From: Comamonas sp. Y33R10-2
GTDB lineage: Bacteria; Pseudomonadota; Gammaproteobacteria; Burkholderiales; Burkholderiaceae_C
Assembly: GCF_019355935.1 (NCBI RefSeq)
Contig: NZ_CP079925.1
Coordinates: forward strand, 2,852,001-2,916,000
Direction: 5' to 3'
Length of the DNA: 64,000 nt
Shown: positions 8,858 to 17,535 of the stretch, piece after piece
How positions within the stretch are numbered: the stretch's first letter is position 1
Layout of the letters: the number at the start of each line of letters is the position of its first letter
The notes under the pieces: model-generated
What the model saw: only the letters and a program-made list of their open reading frames with translations
What the model was told of the DNA's origin: nothing
Databases searched by the model: none
Position numbers and translations under genes: made by a program

Positions 8858-9361
8858 TTACAGCAAAGATGCTTTGAGGTAATGAGTCCCTGAAAACGGG
8901 CTGTGGTAGTAGGGCGGGATAGATTCAAAACCCAAGTCTTCATAAAGAGATCGGGCCGCTTCCATATCATCCAGTGTGTCGAGCAGCACATGGTCGTAGC
9001 CGGCTTGGCGGGCGGTATCGAGCGCGGCCTCTACGAGCTGGCGACCCAGTCCAAGGCCGCGAAAAGCTTTGCGCACATACAAACGCTTCATTTCAGCTGC
9101 GTTGGGGTAGTCACAATCATCCCAATTGTCGAAGGGGCGTAAGGCGCAGCAGCCAGTAATAACTCCGTCCACCTGGGTTAGCAAAATCTGTCCACGAGGC
9201 TGGGCATATACGCCGGGAAGCCCGGCGAGTTCGGCTTCAAACTCTTGAGTTTGCAGATCAATGCTCAGGCTGTCCGCATATTCTTGGAAGATTTCACGCA
9301 CGAGGTGCATGTCTTCCTTTGTGGGAATCAGCAAGTCCACGACAGTCTTGTCCACGGCCAC
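8858..9361 (-). CDS. GNAT family N-acetyltransferase
   Basis: 167-residue acetyl-CoA dependent acetyltransferase of the GCN5 fold. The acetyl-CoA binding motif A is AEMKRLYVRKAFRGLGLGRQLVEAAL (R-G-L-G-L-G pyrophosphate loop near residue 105). It is followed by motif B, YDHVLLDTLDDMEAARSLYEDLGFESIPPYY, which is typical of the fold. The substrate is unknown; the size and the pattern GCCALRPF resemble small stand-alone acyltransferases. Monocistronic, convergent with the upstream glycosyltransferase-like gene. Confidence 0.85.
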   Translation of the reverse strand: MAVDKTVVDLLIPTKEDMHLVREIFQEYADSLSIDLQTQEFEAELAGLPGVYAQPRGQILLTQVDGVITGCCALRPFDNWDDCDYPNAAEMKRLYVRKAFRGLGLGRQLVEAALDTARQAGYDHVLLDTLDDMEAARSLYEDLGFESIPPYYHSPFSGTHYLKASLL

Positions 9362-9437
9362 TTAGCAGTAATGAAGGAAGAATCAGTGTAGCGGTAAGCG
9401 CGCAGCATGGCTTAAGTGGGAGTGGTTGTGTAAGCCC

Positions 9438-10142
9438 TCAGAAAGCCGCGCTATGCCCCAATTGATAAATCCACCAAGATGCGCCGCTGGCGATGACTGC
9501 CAACACGGCAGCCAGCAGTCTGGTACCAGCACTGTCGTGTGCAGGCGTGGCGGGCTCATTTAACAGCTTGTCTCCTGTCACCATGGCGGGCACTAATTTG
9601 TGTCCCTTGAAACTGTAGCCAATGACGGCCAGCAAGTGCAGGGCGATCAAGCCATAAATCAGATATTGCCCCCAGTGGGCGTGGTAGTTGGTGGCTTGAG
9701 AGATAAGCTCGCCAGAGACAAAGCGGGTTAAAGGCCCACTGAAGGCAATTTCATCATCACTCATTAGTCCGCTTGCGATCTGTGCTATCAAAACCATGAG
9801 CATGGCAATGACGGAAAGTGCTCCAAGCGGGTTGTGTCCGGCTCGGTCTTGGGTAGTGGATTCGCCGCGCACATAGCGTTTCAATGCCACTGGCGATGGA
9901 ATAAAACTGCCAAAGCGCGACCAGTATCCGCCGACCAAGCCCCAGAGAAGTCGAAAGATCAGCAAGGCCAGCACGACCTGCCCCAAGATCAAATGCCAGT
10001 TCATCGCATTACCGCCTAGCTTGGCGGTGACCACGAGCGCCACAATGCATACAGCGAGAAGCCAGTGAAAAAGTCGGGTAGGCAGGTCCCAGATGCGAAC
10101 TTTAAAGCGGGTGGCTGGGGCAGGTGTCGCGGCTTGTGTCAT
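9438..10142 (-). CDS. Cytochrome b561-family di-heme membrane protein
   Basis: 234-residue integral membrane cytochrome b with about five hydrophobic segments. Candidate heme ligands are His in RLFHWLLAV, NWHLILGQ, NYHAHWGQYL and ALHLLAVIGYSFKGHK. The opening KVRIWDLPTRLFHWLLA is the hallmark of the family that pairs with c-type cytochromes and moves electrons across the membrane. It is divergent from the cytochrome c' gene at 10291, a common pairing, so electrons probably pass between them. The ATG follows GGAGTAATGCC on the minus strand. Confidence 0.88.
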   Translation of the reverse strand: MTQAATPAPATRFKVRIWDLPTRLFHWLLAVCIVALVVTAKLGGNAMNWHLILGQVVLALLIFRLLWGLVGGYWSRFGSFIPSPVALKRYVRGESTTQDRAGHNPLGALSVIAMLMVLIAQIASGLMSDDEIAFSGPLTRFVSGELISQATNYHAHWGQYLIYGLIALHLLAVIGYSFKGHKLVPAMVTGDKLLNEPATPAHDSAGTRLLAAVLAVIASGASWWIYQLGHSAAF

Positions 10143-10290
10143 GGCATTACTCCTAGCGGGCGGTTACAAGCATTGTGCATTGGCGGGCTGCAAACCCAAC
10201 CTATGACGCAAGGTGCATTTCTATCCTCGTCTGCCATACTGCTCAGGCCGCCTTCTGCGGCATGTTGTTGATCCAAGAAAGGAAACCCCG

Positions 10291-10737
10291 ATGAAAGCTT
10301 TCTCTACCCTGGTTCTGGCGGTGGTGCTTGCCAGCGCGGCCTTACCTGCCTCGGCGCAATTTGCCAAATCCGAAGACGCCATCAAGTACCGCCAAAGCGC
10401 GTTGAGCGTATTAGGCACACACTTCAGCCGATTGGGTGCCATGGCCAATGGCAGAGCCCCTTTTGATGCCAAGAGTGCGCAGGAAAGTGCTGAAGTGGTG
10501 GCCTTTATGTCCAAGCTACCGTGGGCGGGCTTTGCTGCGGGTACTGAAGGCGGCAAGGCTAAGCCTGAAGTGTGGAAAGAGCAGGCCAAATTTCACGATT
10601 TGAGCGGCAAGATGGAGGCCGAAGTCGCCAAGCTCAACGCCGCAGCCAAAACCGGTAATCTGGATAACCTCAAGACTGCCTTTGGCCCGGCAGCGAATAG
10701 CTGCAAAAGCTGCCACGACAGCTTCCGCAACAAGTAA
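10291..10737 (+). CDS. Cytochrome c' (class II c-type cytochrome)
   Basis: 148 residues with a Sec signal peptide (MKAFSTLVLAVVLASAALPASAQ, cleavage near residue 22) and a single heme motif CKSCHDSFR at the extreme C-terminus. This is the arrangement of periplasmic four-helix cytochrome c' proteins, which bind NO or transfer electrons. ATG at 10291 is preferred over the upstream in-frame start because it follows AAGGAAACCCCG and opens the signal peptide. Divergent from the cytochrome b gene. Confidence 0.92.
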   Translation: MKAFSTLVLAVVLASAALPASAQFAKSEDAIKYRQSALSVLGTHFSRLGAMANGRAPFDAKSAQESAEVVAFMSKLPWAGFAAGTEGGKAKPEVWKEQAKFHDLSGKMEAEVAKLNAAAKTGNLDNLKTAFGPAANSCKSCHDSFRNK

Positions 10738-10761
10738 TTGCTGTCCTTATATTGAACAGTC

Positions 10762-10788
10762 AAAAAAACCGGCATTGCCGGTTTTTTT
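10762..10788. terminator. Intrinsic terminator after cytochrome c'
   Basis: A 12-bp stem of A7-CCGGC / GCCGG-T7 with a three-base loop. A-runs and T-runs on both sides make it potentially bidirectional. It lies 25 bases after the cytochrome c' stop and about 100 bases from the end of the convergent TlpA-like gene. Confidence 0.85.
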
Positions 10789-10889
10789 GTGAGCTTCTTG
10801 TGTTTGTATATAGATGAGATTTCAGAGCAATTTCACTCTGAGATCAAAAAGGTATAAGCACAAGTAGCTATGTTTTTGGAAGTCGAGAC

Positions 10890-11402
10890 TCAGACGCTGG
10901 CAGGCTCGGCCAGTAGCTTTTCAATCAGCTTGTGCAGCTCCACAAAATTCGGTGCACCGATATAGCTCTTCACAATCTCGCCGCGCTTGTTGACGATGAA
11001 GGTCGACGGGGTCAGCTTCACATCGCCCCAAGCCTTTGCCACGCTACCGGTGTTATCCAAAGCGACGCTAAAGGGTAGCTTGCGCGATTGAGCAAAGTTC
11101 ACCACATAGCTGGGCGGGTCGTAGCTCATGGCGACGGCCATTGTGTCAAAACCCTTGGCTTGGTACTTTTGGTGGGTGCTGATGAGTTCTGGCATCTCAG
11201 CGACGCAACTCGTGCAGCTGGTCGCCCAGAAGTTAACCAGCGTTACCTTGCCTTTAAAGTCATTTGTGGTTTTTTGACTGCCGTCTAGCAACACAAAGGT
11301 TGATTGAGGGGCTGTTGTTTGCCCAGTGTTTGAATAAATCAAAGCACCGACGCCAATAACGGTGGCGACCACAACGCCTGCGATCCAATGTTTGCTTGCC
11401 AT
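10890..11402 (-). CDS. TlpA/ResA-like thiol-disulfide oxidoreductase
   Basis: 170-residue membrane-anchored thioredoxin-fold protein facing the periplasm. An N-terminal hydrophobic segment (residues 7-23) is followed by LVNFWATSCTSCVAEMPEL, with the active-site pair Cys63 and Cys66. The cis-Pro loop is LTPSTFIVNKRGE. Such proteins reduce apocytochrome c or oxidase Cu sites, or reduce other periplasmic thiols. A start eight codons upstream (11426) is also possible. Neither start has a strong ribosome binding site. Confidence 0.87.
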   Translation of the reverse strand: MASKHWIAGVVVATVIGVGALIYSNTGQTTAPQSTFVLLDGSQKTTNDFKGKVTLVNFWATSCTSCVAEMPELISTHQKYQAKGFDTMAVAMSYDPPSYVVNFAQSRKLPFSVALDNTGSVAKAWGDVKLTPSTFIVNKRGEIVKSYIGAPNFVELHKLIEKLLAEPASV

Positions 11403-11552
11403 AGTGATTGATTGTGCACAAAACATCAGCAGCTTGCTGATCTGGTTATTGGAGCTTTAAGTGCCGCAAAAGTTCAGGTTTGGGCCTGAATCCACGGGTC
11501 TTCCCTATCCATGCGTGATAAGTCAGCACGTAACGGCTGCTGATAATGAGCC

Positions 11553-12137
11553 ATGAAGAAAACAGGACTCAACGTTGCTGCAGCGCTTGCCATGTGTGGG
11601 CTGCTGCTGCCTGCCTGTAGTCCTGCGCTGAACTGGCGCACGGTGCAATTGAAAGATGCTCCGCTACAGGTGATGCTGCCTTGTGATCCACAGGCGGCCA
11701 GTCGCCCGGTGGATTTGGGCATGGGTCAGGTACAGATGTCCGTTTTGGGTTGCGAGGCACAAGGCGCGACCTATGCCGTTTCGAATTTTTCGGTTGCTGA
11801 GCCAGCTGCCGCGGCGCAGACATTAGCGAATTGGCAGAAGGTGGTGCTTGCACAGCTTAGGTCTAACGAGGGTGCAGGCAATGAAACCGGTACAGCCAAA
11901 AAGCTCAATGCTAAGGATGATGGGCTTTGGGTGCCTAAAGGTGCGTTGAATCTTCCGCAGTCTGTACGCGTAACGTTTGAGGGCGTTAGTCCCAAGGACC
12001 AGAAAATCGTAGCCCATAGCGTATGGTTTGCGCGACTTGAAGGCGCCAGTGCACGCGTTTACCACGCTGTGATTTATGGCGATAAGGCCCAGCCTGTGGC
12101 GGCTGAAATGTTTTTTTCAGGCTTGCTGTTGCAATAA
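11553..12137 (+). CDS. Putative lipoprotein of unknown function
   Basis: 194 residues beginning with a lipoprotein signal peptide (MKKTGLNVAAALAMCGLLLPAC, lipidated Cys22). The mature part has WRTVQLKDAPLQVMLPCDPQAASRPVDLG and a pair of cysteines that could form a disulfide. It is mostly predicted beta structure with no recognised domain. The stop is followed by about 95 bases before the PTS genes. It is probably an outer-membrane-anchored periplasmic protein; no role can be assigned. Confidence 0.75.
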   Translation: MKKTGLNVAAALAMCGLLLPACSPALNWRTVQLKDAPLQVMLPCDPQAASRPVDLGMGQVQMSVLGCEAQGATYAVSNFSVAEPAAAAQTLANWQKVVLAQLRSNEGAGNETGTAKKLNAKDDGLWVPKGALNLPQSVRVTFEGVSPKDQKIVAHSVWFARLEGASARVYHAVIYGDKAQPVAAEMFFSGLLLQ

Positions 12138-12233
12138 AGGTGTACTCCAATCATGACTTTGTGCTTCAGCGGCCTCATTAGCTTGGATTGCGATGCCAAC
12201 GCGCCATAATTTACTCTTAAGAACTGTAATTAC

Positions 12234-12689
12234 ATGACTGCGCGCATCCTCTTGCTCACCCACGCCCCACTGGCTGCGGCATTGCGCGAATGCGCTTTGC
12301 ATGTGTTTGCCGATAGCGCGCACGACTTGCTGGCTCTGGATGTGCCGGCGACAGAGGCGCCCGAAGCCACGCTGGAGCGCGCTCTGGCCATGCTGGTAGC
12401 CCACGGCGGGCTGGAGGCGCCCACACTGGTGCTAACCGACTTGTTTGGGGCCACGCCCTGCAACGTTGCCCAGCGCCTGACGGGACTGTTGCAGGCAAGG
12501 CTGGTGGCGGGGGTGAACTTGCCCATGCTTTTGCGCTCCATCAGCTATCGGCATGAACCACTGGACGCTTTGGTTGCCCGCGCCATGGTGGGCGGTAGTC
12601 AAGGGGTGATGCAAGTCGCCAGTAGTTCAAGACAAAATCAAAGCGCACGAACTTCAAATGATCAAGACCAAAATAACCATCAGCAATAA
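12234..12689 (+). CDS. PTS EIIA component, mannose/fructose type
   Basis: 151-residue phosphotransferase of the EIIA-Man family. The active histidine is expected at His10 in ARILLLTHAPLAAAL. LVLTDLFGATPCNVAQRL is the family signature around residues 65-80. The C-terminal 30 residues are polar and dispensable-looking. It overlaps ptsH by 32 bases and lies upstream of ptsI with no sugar permease nearby. In Burkholderiales this set is thought to act in regulation (carbon storage, nitrogen or HPr kinase signalling) rather than in transport. Confidence 0.9.
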   Translation: MTARILLLTHAPLAAALRECALHVFADSAHDLLALDVPATEAPEATLERALAMLVAHGGLEAPTLVLTDLFGATPCNVAQRLTGLLQARLVAGVNLPMLLRSISYRHEPLDALVARAMVGGSQGVMQVASSSRQNQSARTSNDQDQNNHQQ

Positions 12690-12927
12690 ATTAGGCCTGC
12701 ATGCCCGCGCATCGGCCAAGCTCACCAAGCTCGCAGGCAGCTACCCCTGCGAGGTTTGGCTGACCAAGGGGGAGCGCCGCATCAATGCCAAAAGCATCAT
12801 GGGCGTGATGATGTTGGCTGCCGGCATTGGCTCCGAGGTAGAGATGGAAACCGACGGCGAGCAAGAGCAAGAGGCGATGGATGCGCTGATTGCCTTGATT
12901 AACGACAAATTTGGCGAAGGTCAGTAA
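12658..12927 (+). CDS. ptsH: Phosphocarrier protein HPr
   Basis: 89-residue HPr, which carries phosphate from enzyme I to EIIA. His15 in [13 protein letters not shown] is the phosphorylation site. Ser46 in INAKSIMGVMML is the site used by HPr kinase where present. The remaining sequence, LAAGIGSEVEMETDGEQEQEAMDAL, is typical. The start lies inside the 3' end of the EIIA gene, so translation is probably coupled. Confidence 0.97.
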   Translation: MIKTKITISNKLGLHARASAKLTKLAGSYPCEVWLTKGERRINAKSIMGVMMLAAGIGSEVEMETDGEQEQEAMDALIALINDKFGEGQ

Positions 12928-13111
12928 ACGCTGACGCGAGCAGTGCTGGCGGCTCGGCGTTAAGATATTTTGATAGCGGACGGTGACGTGTACGCTTGAT
13001 ATTTAGGCTGTTTTCGTGCTGTATTGCAACAAAATCGGCCGCTATACGCTGCAGAAATAAGAGCAAAAAGTCAGCAAAAGCAATCGCAAAATTCGCGAAA
13101 GGGCATTCGCT

Positions 13112-14860
13112 ATGACATTTTCCATCCACGGTTTGGCTGTTTCCCGAGGTATTGCCATTGGGCGCGCGGTCGTTGTGGCCTCCAGTCGTATGGACGTGGT
13201 GCACTACTTCATTCGTCCCGATCAGGTGGAGGCGGAAATCCTGCGTGCCCGCGTAGCACGCGATGCGGTGATTGATGAACTGCGCCGCTTGCAGGAAGAA
13301 ATACCGAAAGATGCTCCGGGCGAGTTAGATGCGCTGCTGGAAGTGCATTTAATGCTGCTGCAGGACCATGCGCTGGCCGAGGCCATTCGCCACTGGATCA
13401 CGGACCGCCTCTACAACGCCGAATGGGCGCTGACCACGCAGCTTGAAATCATCTCGCGCCAGTTCGATGAAATGGACGACGAGTATCTGCGCGAGCGCAA
13501 GGCCGATCTGGAGCAGGTAGTCGAGCGAATTCTGCGTCACATGAAGGGCGCGGCAAGCCCCATACCGCAGCTGATTGCCCCGCAAAGTGGGCAGCAGTTG
13601 CCGCTGGATGCCGCAGTGGAAACCCCGCTGGTGCTGGTGGCGCAAGACCTGTCGCCAGCAGACATGCTGCAGTTCAAGAGGAAGGTGTTTGTAGGCTTCA
13701 TTACCGCTGTGGGCGGTAAGACCAGCCACACCGCGATTGTGGCGCGCAGCATGGATATTCCTGCTGTGGTCGGTGCGCGTGCGGCCAGTCAGCTGATTCG
13801 CCAAGACGACTGGGTCATCATCGATGGCAATGAGGGTGTGGTCATCGTGGACCCCACGCCCATCATTTTGGAGGAGTACAGCTTTCGCCAGCGTCAAAAT
13901 GAGCTCGAGCGTGAGCGCTTGGCAAGACTACGCTACACGCCAGCACTCACTATGGATGGGCAGCGTGTAGAGCTGCTGGCCAATATTGAGCAGCCCAGCG
14001 ATGGTGCGGCGGCTGTGCGTGCTGGGGCGGTGGGCGTGGGGCTGTTTCGTACCGAATTTCTGTTCATGGGTCGCAGCGGCAACCTGCCCGGCGAAGACGA
14101 GCAATATCGCGCCTATTGCGAGGTAATTAGCAGCATGCAAGGCATGCCCATCACCATTCGCACGCTGGATGTGGGGGCCGACAAGCCGCTGGATAAGGCC
14201 CAGCCCAAGGACTATTACTTGAACCCCGCGTTGGGGCTGCGCGCCATTCGCTGGAGCCTTGCCGACCCAGTCATGTTCCGCACCCAGTTGCGTGCCATTT
14301 TGCGCGCTGCAGTACATGGCCCGGTGAAGTTGCTCTTTCCCATGTTGGCGCATAAAAGCGAGATTGAGCAAACCTTGGCCCAGTTGCGCCAAGCCCAAAG
14401 CGAGCTAGATGCGCGGGGTGTCCAATGGGGGCAAGTCAAGCTGGGCGCCATGATTGAGATACCGGCTGCTGCGCTGATGGTGCGCAGCTTCTTAAAGTAT
14501 TTCGACTTCCTGTCCATCGGGACCAATGACTTGATCCAGTACACGCTGGCAATTGACCGTGCTGATGAAGCCGTCGCCCATCTCTACGACCCCATGCACC
14601 CTGCCGTGCTACGGCTGGTGGCCGAGGTGATCGCGGCTGCCAACGTTGCAGGCAAAGAGGTGTGTGTATGCGGTGAAATGGCTGGTGACCTGAGCATGAC
14701 CCGGCTGCTGCTGGGCTTGGGTCTGCGCAGCTTTTCCATGCACCCCGCGCAGATTCTGGCGGTCAAGCAAGAAGTGCTGCGGGCTGATGCCTGCAAGTTG
14801 GCCCCTTGGGCGCAGGATGTGATGGACAGCGAGTCTCCGGCATCGATGCTGGAGCATTGA
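13112..14860 (+). CDS. ptsI: PTS enzyme I, phosphoenolpyruvate-protein phosphotransferase
   Basis: 582-residue enzyme I, which takes phosphate from PEP and passes it to HPr. The phospho-histidine is His206 in GGKTSHTAIVARSMDIPAVVG. The PEP-binding domain shows VGLFRTEFLFMGR, ALGLRAIRWSL, FDFLSIGTNDLIQYTLAIDRAD and the catalytic Cys in GKEVCVCGEMAGD. Separated from ptsH by 184 bases with no obvious terminator. There is no EIIBC permease in the window. Confidence 0.97.
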   Translation: MTFSIHGLAVSRGIAIGRAVVVASSRMDVVHYFIRPDQVEAEILRARVARDAVIDELRRLQEEIPKDAPGELDALLEVHLMLLQDHALAEAIRHWITDRLYNAEWALTTQLEIISRQFDEMDDEYLRERKADLEQVVERILRHMKGAASPIPQLIAPQSGQQLPLDAAVETPLVLVAQDLSPADMLQFKRKVFVGFITAVGGKTSHTAIVARSMDIPAVVGARAASQLIRQDDWVIIDGNEGVVIVDPTPIILEEYSFRQRQNELERERLARLRYTPALTMDGQRVELLANIEQPSDGAAAVRAGAVGVGLFRTEFLFMGRSGNLPGEDEQYRAYCEVISSMQGMPITIRTLDVGADKPLDKAQPKDYYLNPALGLRAIRWSLADPVMFRTQLRAILRAAVHGPVKLLFPMLAHKSEIEQTLAQLRQAQSELDARGVQWGQVKLGAMIEIPAAALMVRSFLKYFDFLSIGTNDLIQYTLAIDRADEAVAHLYDPMHPAVLRLVAEVIAAANVAGKEVCVCGEMAGDLSMTRLLLGLGLRSFSMHPAQILAVKQEVLRADACKLAPWAQDVMDSESPASMLEH

Positions 14861-15063
14861 GGTCTTCGCGGGGCGAGTTGTCGCATCGGTGGGAATTCCC
14901 CAGACGGTATGGGTGACCGCAGATATCTTGCTGCGTGAAGACTTGGGCCTGTGCTTATGGGGCCGGGCTCGATGGTTACGGCGGTGTTACTTGGCAGAGC
15001 ATGCGCAAGCCACGGCAGCACTTTATGCTGTGGGCTTCTCAAGGCAGCTAAGGACACACCGTA

Positions 15064-16113
15064 GTGAACTACTCCCAAAAGCAAGAAATCGCGCAGGCCA
15101 TTGATGAAGTCTTAGAGGACGCCGAGATAGCGCAGCAACTGGCAGCACAGGCACGTCCCGCAGTATGGCTGCAGACACATCAGGTCGATGACGAGGCGAG
15201 CATTGCACTGGGCCTCACCAAGCTGGGCGGTCGCCCAGATTTGCCGGCTGCGCTGGCATGGCCACAGCGGGTGCGCTACCCAGATCATCACCAGCGTGTG
15301 AAGTCACACAAAGAAGACAGTGCGGCGCCTGATAGCCGGTGGCGCTGGGCCAAGCCAGAGCAGGCGCAGGCCATTCGAGAAGAAGCTTTACAGCATATTG
15401 AGCGACTGGAAAATCCATTTCCTCTGAACTTCTTGGCGCAGATCAATTTCGCACAGCTGCGTGCGGCAGGCCCGGTGGATGAGGACTTCCCGCAAGAGGG
15501 GGTGCTCAGTGTCTTTTTTGATCTGGTGGAGCAGCCCTGGGGCTACGACCCGGCCGATGCCTGTGCAGTGGCGGTGCTGTTCCATGAGGATGCAGCAATG
15601 CTGGAGCGGCGTGACCTGCCCCCGATATTGCAAGGTCTGCCTGAGCAATGGCAGACGCCCGCACTGGCTTGCGAGCTGCACGCCTGTTGCACCCCCTTGC
15701 CCATGGAGTCTGCGCAGTGGGAGTCTTTGAACCTAGACCTGTCGGATGCGCAGAATGACGCCTTTGTCGACTGGTGGCTGGACGAGGCTGAAAACGGAGC
15801 CAGCACGGATGGCGAGGACGCCGGCTGCCACCGTGTAGGGGGCTGGCCCACGCCTGTGCAAAGTGATATGCAGACGCAATGTGCGCTGGTGGCCGCAGGC
15901 CATTACTGCGGTAATGCACAGACTTACAGCGACCCTGCCTTGCAGAGCGTGCGGGATACGGCCACGGACTGGTTGCTGCTGCTGCAAATCGGCAGCGATG
16001 AAAAAGGTGGCCTCAACTGGGGTGATGACGGCCAGTTTTACTTGTGGATACGACGTGACGATCTGCGCGAGCGCCGCTTTGAGCGAGCCAGGATGGTGCT
16101 GCAATGCCACTAA
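15064..16113 (+). CDS. DUF1963 (YwqG-like) protein
   Basis: 349 residues starting at GTG. The pattern LTKLGGRPDLPAALAWP near residue 60, followed by PLNFLAQINFAQL, and GVLSVFFDL fits the YwqG/DUF1963 family of cytoplasmic proteins of unknown function. So does the late block LLLLQIGSDEKGGLNWGDDGQFYLWIRRDDL (gold-standard family end). Family members are often found in a SMI1/immunity-like context, but nothing here supports that. Not linked to neighbours; about 200 gene-free bases precede it. Confidence 0.8.
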   Translation: MNYSQKQEIAQAIDEVLEDAEIAQQLAAQARPAVWLQTHQVDDEASIALGLTKLGGRPDLPAALAWPQRVRYPDHHQRVKSHKEDSAAPDSRWRWAKPEQAQAIREEALQHIERLENPFPLNFLAQINFAQLRAAGPVDEDFPQEGVLSVFFDLVEQPWGYDPADACAVAVLFHEDAAMLERRDLPPILQGLPEQWQTPALACELHACCTPLPMESAQWESLNLDLSDAQNDAFVDWWLDEAENGASTDGEDAGCHRVGGWPTPVQSDMQTQCALVAAGHYCGNAQTYSDPALQSVRDTATDWLLLLQIGSDEKGGLNWGDDGQFYLWIRRDDLRERRFERARMVLQCH

Positions 16114-16164
16114 TAGCGAGCCCTGTCTAGGGCGCAAAGAAATCTGCGCTTTTTTGCAAATTAC

Positions 16165-16194
16165 TTGAGATTGATTCTCATTTGATGTTAATAT
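16165..16194 (+). promoter_or_regulatory. Fur box overlapping a predicted promoter
   Basis: TGAGATTGATTCTCA at 16166-16180 is a 7-1-7 inverted repeat with one mismatch and fits the Fur consensus. It overlaps TTGAGA (16165-16170). An 18-base spacer then leads to TAATAT (16189-16194), a plausible sigma70 promoter with its start near 16201. Repression by iron-loaded Fur is therefore expected. No protein gene follows on this strand before 16545. Confidence 0.6.
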
Positions 16195-16200
16195 TCATTC

Positions 16201-16468
16201 CAGCTTGTAGCGCAGAACTCTGGTGGGGCTCGCGCGCTACATAGCTCAGTTTCATCGTGGGGCGACTTGTCGGGCTTGTTCAGCCCACAGTCGTTTTTGC
16301 CAGCCAGCGGTTTGCCGGTTAGCCAGGCATTTTTTTCGATGAAATCTGATGAAATGCTGCGAAAAACGTAGCTAATGGTCCAATCAATTCATTGTTTTAA
16401 GAATTAATTGGCTCTGATATCTGGCATCTAAGCTGACTCTAAGCTCCTTTTTTAGGAGCTTTATTTTT
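16201..16468 (+). ncRNA. Candidate Fur-regulated small RNA
   Basis: The stretch between the Fur-box promoter and a strong + strand terminator (16441-16468) is about 270 bases. It has no open frame longer than about 20 codons. GC-rich 5' half, AT-rich 3' half with AATTAATTG-type stretches that could pair with mRNA. The arrangement promoter, short non-coding body, terminator is that of an iron-responsive sRNA such as RyhB or PrrF. There is no sequence similarity I can claim to those. A tiny protein (19 codons from 16185) is the alternative. Confidence 0.4.
16441..16468 (+). terminator. Intrinsic terminator of the candidate sRNA
   Basis: AAGCTCCT / AGGAGCTT with a five-T loop is followed by TTATTTTT. 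On the opposite strand no U-run follows, so it serves the + strand. The only + strand source nearby is the Fur-box promoter (or read-through from 15064-16113). Confidence 0.75.
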
Positions 16469-16504
16469 GCCTGTTCGTTGAATATGCAGTCTGTCGCGAG
16501 CATG

Positions 16505-16528
16505 AAAAAAGCAGCCGAAGCTGCTTTT
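16505..16528 (-). terminator. Intrinsic terminator of lipA
   Basis: Read on the minus strand: AAAAGCAGC, a TTCG tetraloop, GCTGCTTTTTT. It lies 17 bases past the lipA stop. TTCG-capped hairpins are very stable, and the same design is used after the efflux operon at 32574. Confidence 0.85.
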
Positions 16529-16544
16529 GTGGGGCGTTTCGCGT

Positions 16545-17525
16545 TTACACGCCAGCGGCATGCGCCTGCTGATCGGCGTGATAGCTCGATCGCACCATGG
16601 CGCCCACGGCGGCGTGGGTGAAGCCCATTTTGTAGGCTTCTTCTTCAAACATCTTGAAAGTGTCGGGGTGTACATAGCGGCGCACGGGCAGGTGGCTGCT
16701 GGTGGGGGCGAGGTACTGGCCAATGGTCAGCATATCGATGTTGTGCGCACGCATATCGCGCATCACTTGCAGGATTTCCTCATCCGTCTCGCCCAAGCCG
16801 ACCATGATGCCGCTCTTGGTCGGCACATTTGGGTGCAGTTCCTTGAACTTCTTGAGCAGGTTCAGCGAGAACTGATAGTCGGAGCCGGGGCGCGCTTCCT
16901 TGTACAGGCGCGGCGCGGTTTCAAGGTTGTGGTTCATCACATCGGGCGGGGCCGATTTGAGGATCTCTAGAGCACGGTCAGCGCGGCCGCGGAAGTCGGG
17001 CACCAGAATTTCGATCTGAGTCTCGGGCGACAACTCACGAATGTTCTTGATGCATTCCACAAAATGGCCAGAGCCACCGTCGCGTAGGTCATCGCGATCT
17101 ACGCTGGTGATAACGACGTATTTCAGGCGAAGCTGGGCAATGGTTTTGGCCAAGTTCAGCGGCTCGTCCACATCCAGCGGGTCGGGGCGTCCATGGCCCA
17201 CATCGCAAAAAGGGCAGCGGCGCGTGCACTTGTCACCCATGATCATGAAGGTGGCCGTGCCCTTGCCAAAGCATTCGCCGATATTGGGGCAGCTGGCTTC
17301 TTCGCAGACGGTGTGCAAGTTGTTCTTGCGCAGAATGTCCTTGATTTCGTAAAAGCGCGTGGTGGGGCTGCCTGCCTTGACGCGAATCCACTCGGGCTTT
17401 TTGAGCACTTCAGCGTGCTCAACCTTCACGGGGATGCGCGAGAGCTTGGCGGCTGCTTTTTGCTTGGCCAGCGGGTTGTAATCCGCTTGAGATTGCGCTT
17501 CGCGCACGACTTCATTGGTGCTCAT
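16545..17525 (-). CDS. lipA: Lipoyl synthase
   Basis: 326-residue radical SAM enzyme that inserts two sulfurs into protein-bound octanoyl groups to make lipoate. The auxiliary cluster motif [16 protein letters not shown] (CX4CX5C) near residue 72 and the radical SAM motif [10 protein letters not shown] (CX3CX2C) near residue 101 are both complete. [18 protein letters not shown] follows. The C-terminal serine motif [10 protein letters not shown], which binds the sacrificial cluster, is present. Ten bases downstream of lipB in the same operon. Confidence 0.98.
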   Translation of the reverse strand: MSTNEVVREAQSQADYNPLAKQKAAAKLSRIPVKVEHAEVLKKPEWIRVKAGSPTTRFYEIKDILRKNNLHTVCEEASCPNIGECFGKGTATFMIMGDKCTRRCPFCDVGHGRPDPLDVDEPLNLAKTIAQLRLKYVVITSVDRDDLRDGGSGHFVECIKNIRELSPETQIEILVPDFRGRADRALEILKSAPPDVMNHNLETAPRLYKEARPGSDYQFSLNLLKKFKELHPNVPTKSGIMVGLGETDEEILQVMRDMRAHNIDMLTIGQYLAPTSSHLPVRRYVHPDTFKMFEEEAYKMGFTHAAVGAMVRSSYHADQQAHAAGV

Positions 17526-17535
17526 GATCTTGCCT

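Noticed and set aside
16185..16244. 19-codon frame after the Fur box as a hemP-like small protein
   Set aside because: Its ATG at 16185 lies upstream of the predicted transcription start and there is no ribosome site. The sequence does not resemble HemP. The sRNA reading is preferred but not proven.
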